Shown piece by piece: positions 62,202-64,000 of a DNA stretch of 64,000 nucleotides. Origin of the DNA: DASQUK01 sp963813485. Its GTDB lineage: Bacteria; Actinomycetota; Acidimicrobiia; Acidimicrobiales; VFJN01. Each line of letters opens with the position of its first letter. The first letter of the stretch is position 1. The notes beneath the pieces are model-generated. The model worked only from the letters and a program-made list of their open reading frames with translations, was not told the DNA's origin and did not search any database. The position numbers and the translations under genes are program-made. Location of the stretch: positions 175,343-239,342 of the forward strand of contig CAWEZE010000022.1 of the NCBI GenBank assembly GCA_963813485.1, in the 5' to 3' direction.

Positions 62202-63181
62202 ATGCTGATCCTGTCTCGTGCCGACGTGGAGGCCCTCCTCGATCTGGATCGCCTGATCGATGCGGTGGCGGCGGCCATGGTCGACTTGAGCGCAGGTCGC
62301 GCGTCCGTGCCTCCTCGGGTCGCCGCCACGATTCCTGACCGGCGCGCCATGTTGGTGGCCATGCCGGCGTTCCTCCCGTCGTCGGGAGCGTTGACGACGA
62401 AGCTGGTCAGCTTGTTCCCCGAGAACACGGATCGCCCGACTCACCAGGCGATCATCTGCTGCTTCGACGACGCGGACGGGACGCCGCTCGCCGTCATGGA
62501 CGGTACGTACGTAACGGCCGCACGGACCGCCGCCGGGTCGGCCTTGGCCACACGGCTGTTGGCTCGAGACGGCGCGCGCGTTGCGTCCGTGATCGGGACC
62601 GGGGTGCAAGCCGCGCCCACGCCCGAGCCGTCGCCCGCCTGCCCGGCGTCCAGGTGATCCAGGTCGCCGGCCGCGATCACAGCAAGGCCATGGCGTTGGT
62701 CGACGAGCTGCGCGGGTCGGGGACAGCGGCCACGGCGCTGGCGTCGGTCGAGGACGCGGTCCGATCGGCCGACATCGTGTGCGCCGCCACCCACGCCGCC
62801 CAGCCGGTGGTCCGTCGGGAGTGGCTAGGGCCCGGCACGCACGTCAACTCCGTCGGCTACAACACCGCGGGTGACGGCGAGATCGACGTCCAGACGATCC
62901 GCGACGCGCTGGTCGTGGTCGAGTCCCGCTCAGTCGCCCTGGCCGCCCCGCCCGCGGGTGCGGTTGAGCTACGCAGGGCGATGGAAACGGGCGTGATCTC
63001 CGCTGACGACATCGATGCCGAGATCGGCGAGCTCGTAACCGGTGATCGTGCCGGCCGCACCGACGACAGCCAGCTCACCCTGTACAAATCCGTCGGGGTG
63101 GCCGTACAGGACGCAACAGCAGCCGCCCTGATCCTGCACGCCGCCCGCGCTCGGAGCATCGGCACCACCATCGAGATGTGA
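62202..63181 (+). CDS. Ornithine cyclodeaminase / mu-crystallin family protein (frameshifted)
   Basis: The first frame reads LILSRADVEALLDLDRLIDA and RRAMLVAMPAFLPSSGALTT then KLVSLFPENTDRPTHQAIIC. A frame change near 62615 falls in the NAD-binding loop (GARVASVIGTGVQA, then ARAHARAVARLPGVQVIQVA). The rest, VRSADIVCAATHAAQPVVRR and TDDSQLTLYKSVGVAVQDAT, is family-typical. The family includes ornithine cyclodeaminase, ketimine reductases and alanine dehydrogenases; the reaction here is not known. About 326 aa. Confidence 0.85.
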
Positions 63182-63235
63182 CGTCGCGCACCCTCGGCTC
63201 GACGAGCCTGCACGTCCACGTCACCACGAACCGCG

Positions 63236-63736
63236 CTATTGGTGGCTGTGGGCTCGGAGGTGGGCGGCGAGCTTGTCAAGCGCCATCGCCCAGCCGGCGG
63301 CACCCGGAGAGTCGCCCGGAACGCCGGTATGGATCATCACCATCTTCGTGCGACCACCAACGTCCTCGAGCTCGATGCGGACCTCGGTCGTCGTGGGATG
63401 GCCCTCGGGCATGCCCATGTCCGAGGGCGCTAACGCGTTGCCGTTCTCGTCGGACATCGACTCCGTGTAGACGAGCCTTTCGTACTCGATGACCTCGCGG
63501 TATTCGCCGGTGAACCACATCTGCGTCGGGCCGTCCGGGGTTGGCATCTCCATGCACACCAGACGGGTGCCGCCCACGCGTACGTCCATGTTCGCGACGG
63601 GAACGGTGGCGCCGTCGGGGCCGTACCACGCTGTCAAGTGTTCCGGGTCGGTCCACATCTGCCAGATGAGATCCACCGGGGCGTCGAAGCTGCGTTCGAT
63701 CACCACCGCGTCCTGGGAACCGTTGCTGTCAGTCAT
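63236..63736 (-). CDS. SRPBCC/AHSA1-domain protein (166 aa)
   Basis: The AHSA1-like lipid/ligand-binding fold is clear: VVIERSFDAPVDLIWQMWTD, then HLTAWYGPDGATVPVANMDV, RLVCMEMPTPDGPTQMWFTG and VGGRTKMVMIHTGVPGDSPG. The C-terminal helix is AGWAMALDKLAAHLRAHSHQ. It is translationally coupled to the ArsR-type gene upstream: the ATG overlaps that gene's stop by 8 nt. ArsR-SRPBCC pairs are common in actinobacteria, but their substrates are mostly unknown. It is intact. Confidence 0.88.
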   Translation of the reverse strand: MTDSNGSQDAVVIERSFDAPVDLIWQMWTDPEHLTAWYGPDGATVPVANMDVRVGGTRLVCMEMPTPDGPTQMWFTGEYREVIEYERLVYTESMSDENGNALAPSDMGMPEGHPTTTEVRIELEDVGGRTKMVMIHTGVPGDSPGAAGWAMALDKLAAHLRAHSHQ

Positions 63737-64000
63737 CGTGTCTGCCTGTCCTTCGTTGCGGTCGGAGTCGTTTGAGGTAGTCGTCCATCCGGTCGAAGCG
63801 GGCCTCCCAGACGGGCCGGTACTGTTCGGCCCAGGTCGAGACGTCCTCGAGTGGTGCGGCGTCGAGGGCACACGGCCGGTACTGGGCCCGTTGACCCCGC
63901 ACAACCAGCCCGGCCCGTTCCAGCACCTTGATGTGCTTGGAGATGGCCGGAAGCGTCATTTCGAACGGCTCGGCGAGCTGGTTGACGGTCGCCTCACCTT
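63729..64000 (-). CDS. ArsR-family HTH regulator, 5' end outside the window
   Basis: Reading into the window from its right edge the frame gives VNQLAEPFEMTLPAISKHIK (recognition helix), VLERAGLVVRGQRAQYRPCA and ending DYLKRLRPQRRTGRHDD. This is the typical ArsR winged helix with a YRPCALDAAPLEDVSTWAEQ segment of the subgroup paired with SRPBCC proteins. No metal-binding cysteine motif is visible. About 90 codons are present; the true start lies beyond base 64000. Confidence 0.85.
   Translation of the reverse strand, partial: GEATVNQLAEPFEMTLPAISKHIKVLERAGLVVRGQRAQYRPCALDAAPLEDVSTWAEQYRPVWEARFDRMDDYLKRLRPQRRTGRHDD

Overview
The window is about 70% G+C and has the gene content of a high-GC actinobacterium. 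Markers are a mycothiol S-conjugate amidase (Mca), a complete four-gene conservon (histidine kinase, roadblock, DUF742, GTPase), two F420-type LLM oxidoreductases, a FadE34-like double acyl-CoA dehydrogenase and a DUF6351 secreted protein. An Acidimicrobiia-like member of Actinomycetota fits best, but no rRNA or tRNA is present to confirm it. At least twelve genes have a TANNNT -10 hexamer ending 6-9 nt before the start codon, the pattern of leaderless transcription. About half of the long genes are broken by one or more 1-nt frame changes while the protein family continues across the break. I read most of these as uncorrected sequencing or assembly indels, and I annotate such genes over their full span.

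Layout: 0-4 kb holds a partial TetR regulator, a SnoaL-like protein, an alpha/beta hydrolase, a RecB-type Fe-S nuclease, a PAP2 phosphatase and a DsbA-like protein. 4.05-7.85 kb is an accessory island: a 5'-truncated tyrosine integrase, small secreted or membrane proteins, and a tandem array of four 37-38 aa leader-like micropeptide genes (6369-6867) followed on the same strand by a small HTH-like protein. This array is the most unusual thing in the window. 7.9-16 kb carries YceH, an LLM oxidoreductase, an SDR, the DUF6351 protein, a nested intergenic palindrome, a methyltransferase-uracil-DNA-glycosylase fusion and an alkylsulfatase-like metallo-beta-lactamase. 16-19.5 kb is the conservon, with 4-nt overlaps at every junction.

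19.5-38 kb is mixed metabolism and envelope: LLM oxidoreductase, thioesterase, amidase, double GNAT, thiolase, nuclease, ChbG-like deacetylase, SCP2, Mca, an NfeD-SPFH pair, glutamate dehydrogenase, a PhoU-TrkA_C protein next to an MgtE-type transporter, YbhB lipoprotein, acylphosphatase, two membrane proteins and an endonuclease/exonuclease/phosphatase. 38-46 kb is an envelope-lipid neighbourhood: PAP2 phosphatase, a PAP2-protein-kinase fusion, an OpuAC-like lipoprotein, a YbhN-type flippase-like protein and a UbiB/ABC1 kinase. 46-55 kb looks like lipid or steroid-side-chain catabolism, with two TetR regulators that have recognisable operators, a double VOC protein, an SDR and three acyl-CoA dehydrogenase genes. 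55-64 kb contains YjbR, a DHFR-like protein, VOC/arylamine N-acetyltransferase, a degenerate metallo-beta-lactamase, a PadR-controlled FtsX-type ABC transporter with three operator palindromes, a SnoaL-like protein, an ornithine-cyclodeaminase-like protein and an ArsR/SRPBCC pair cut by the right edge.
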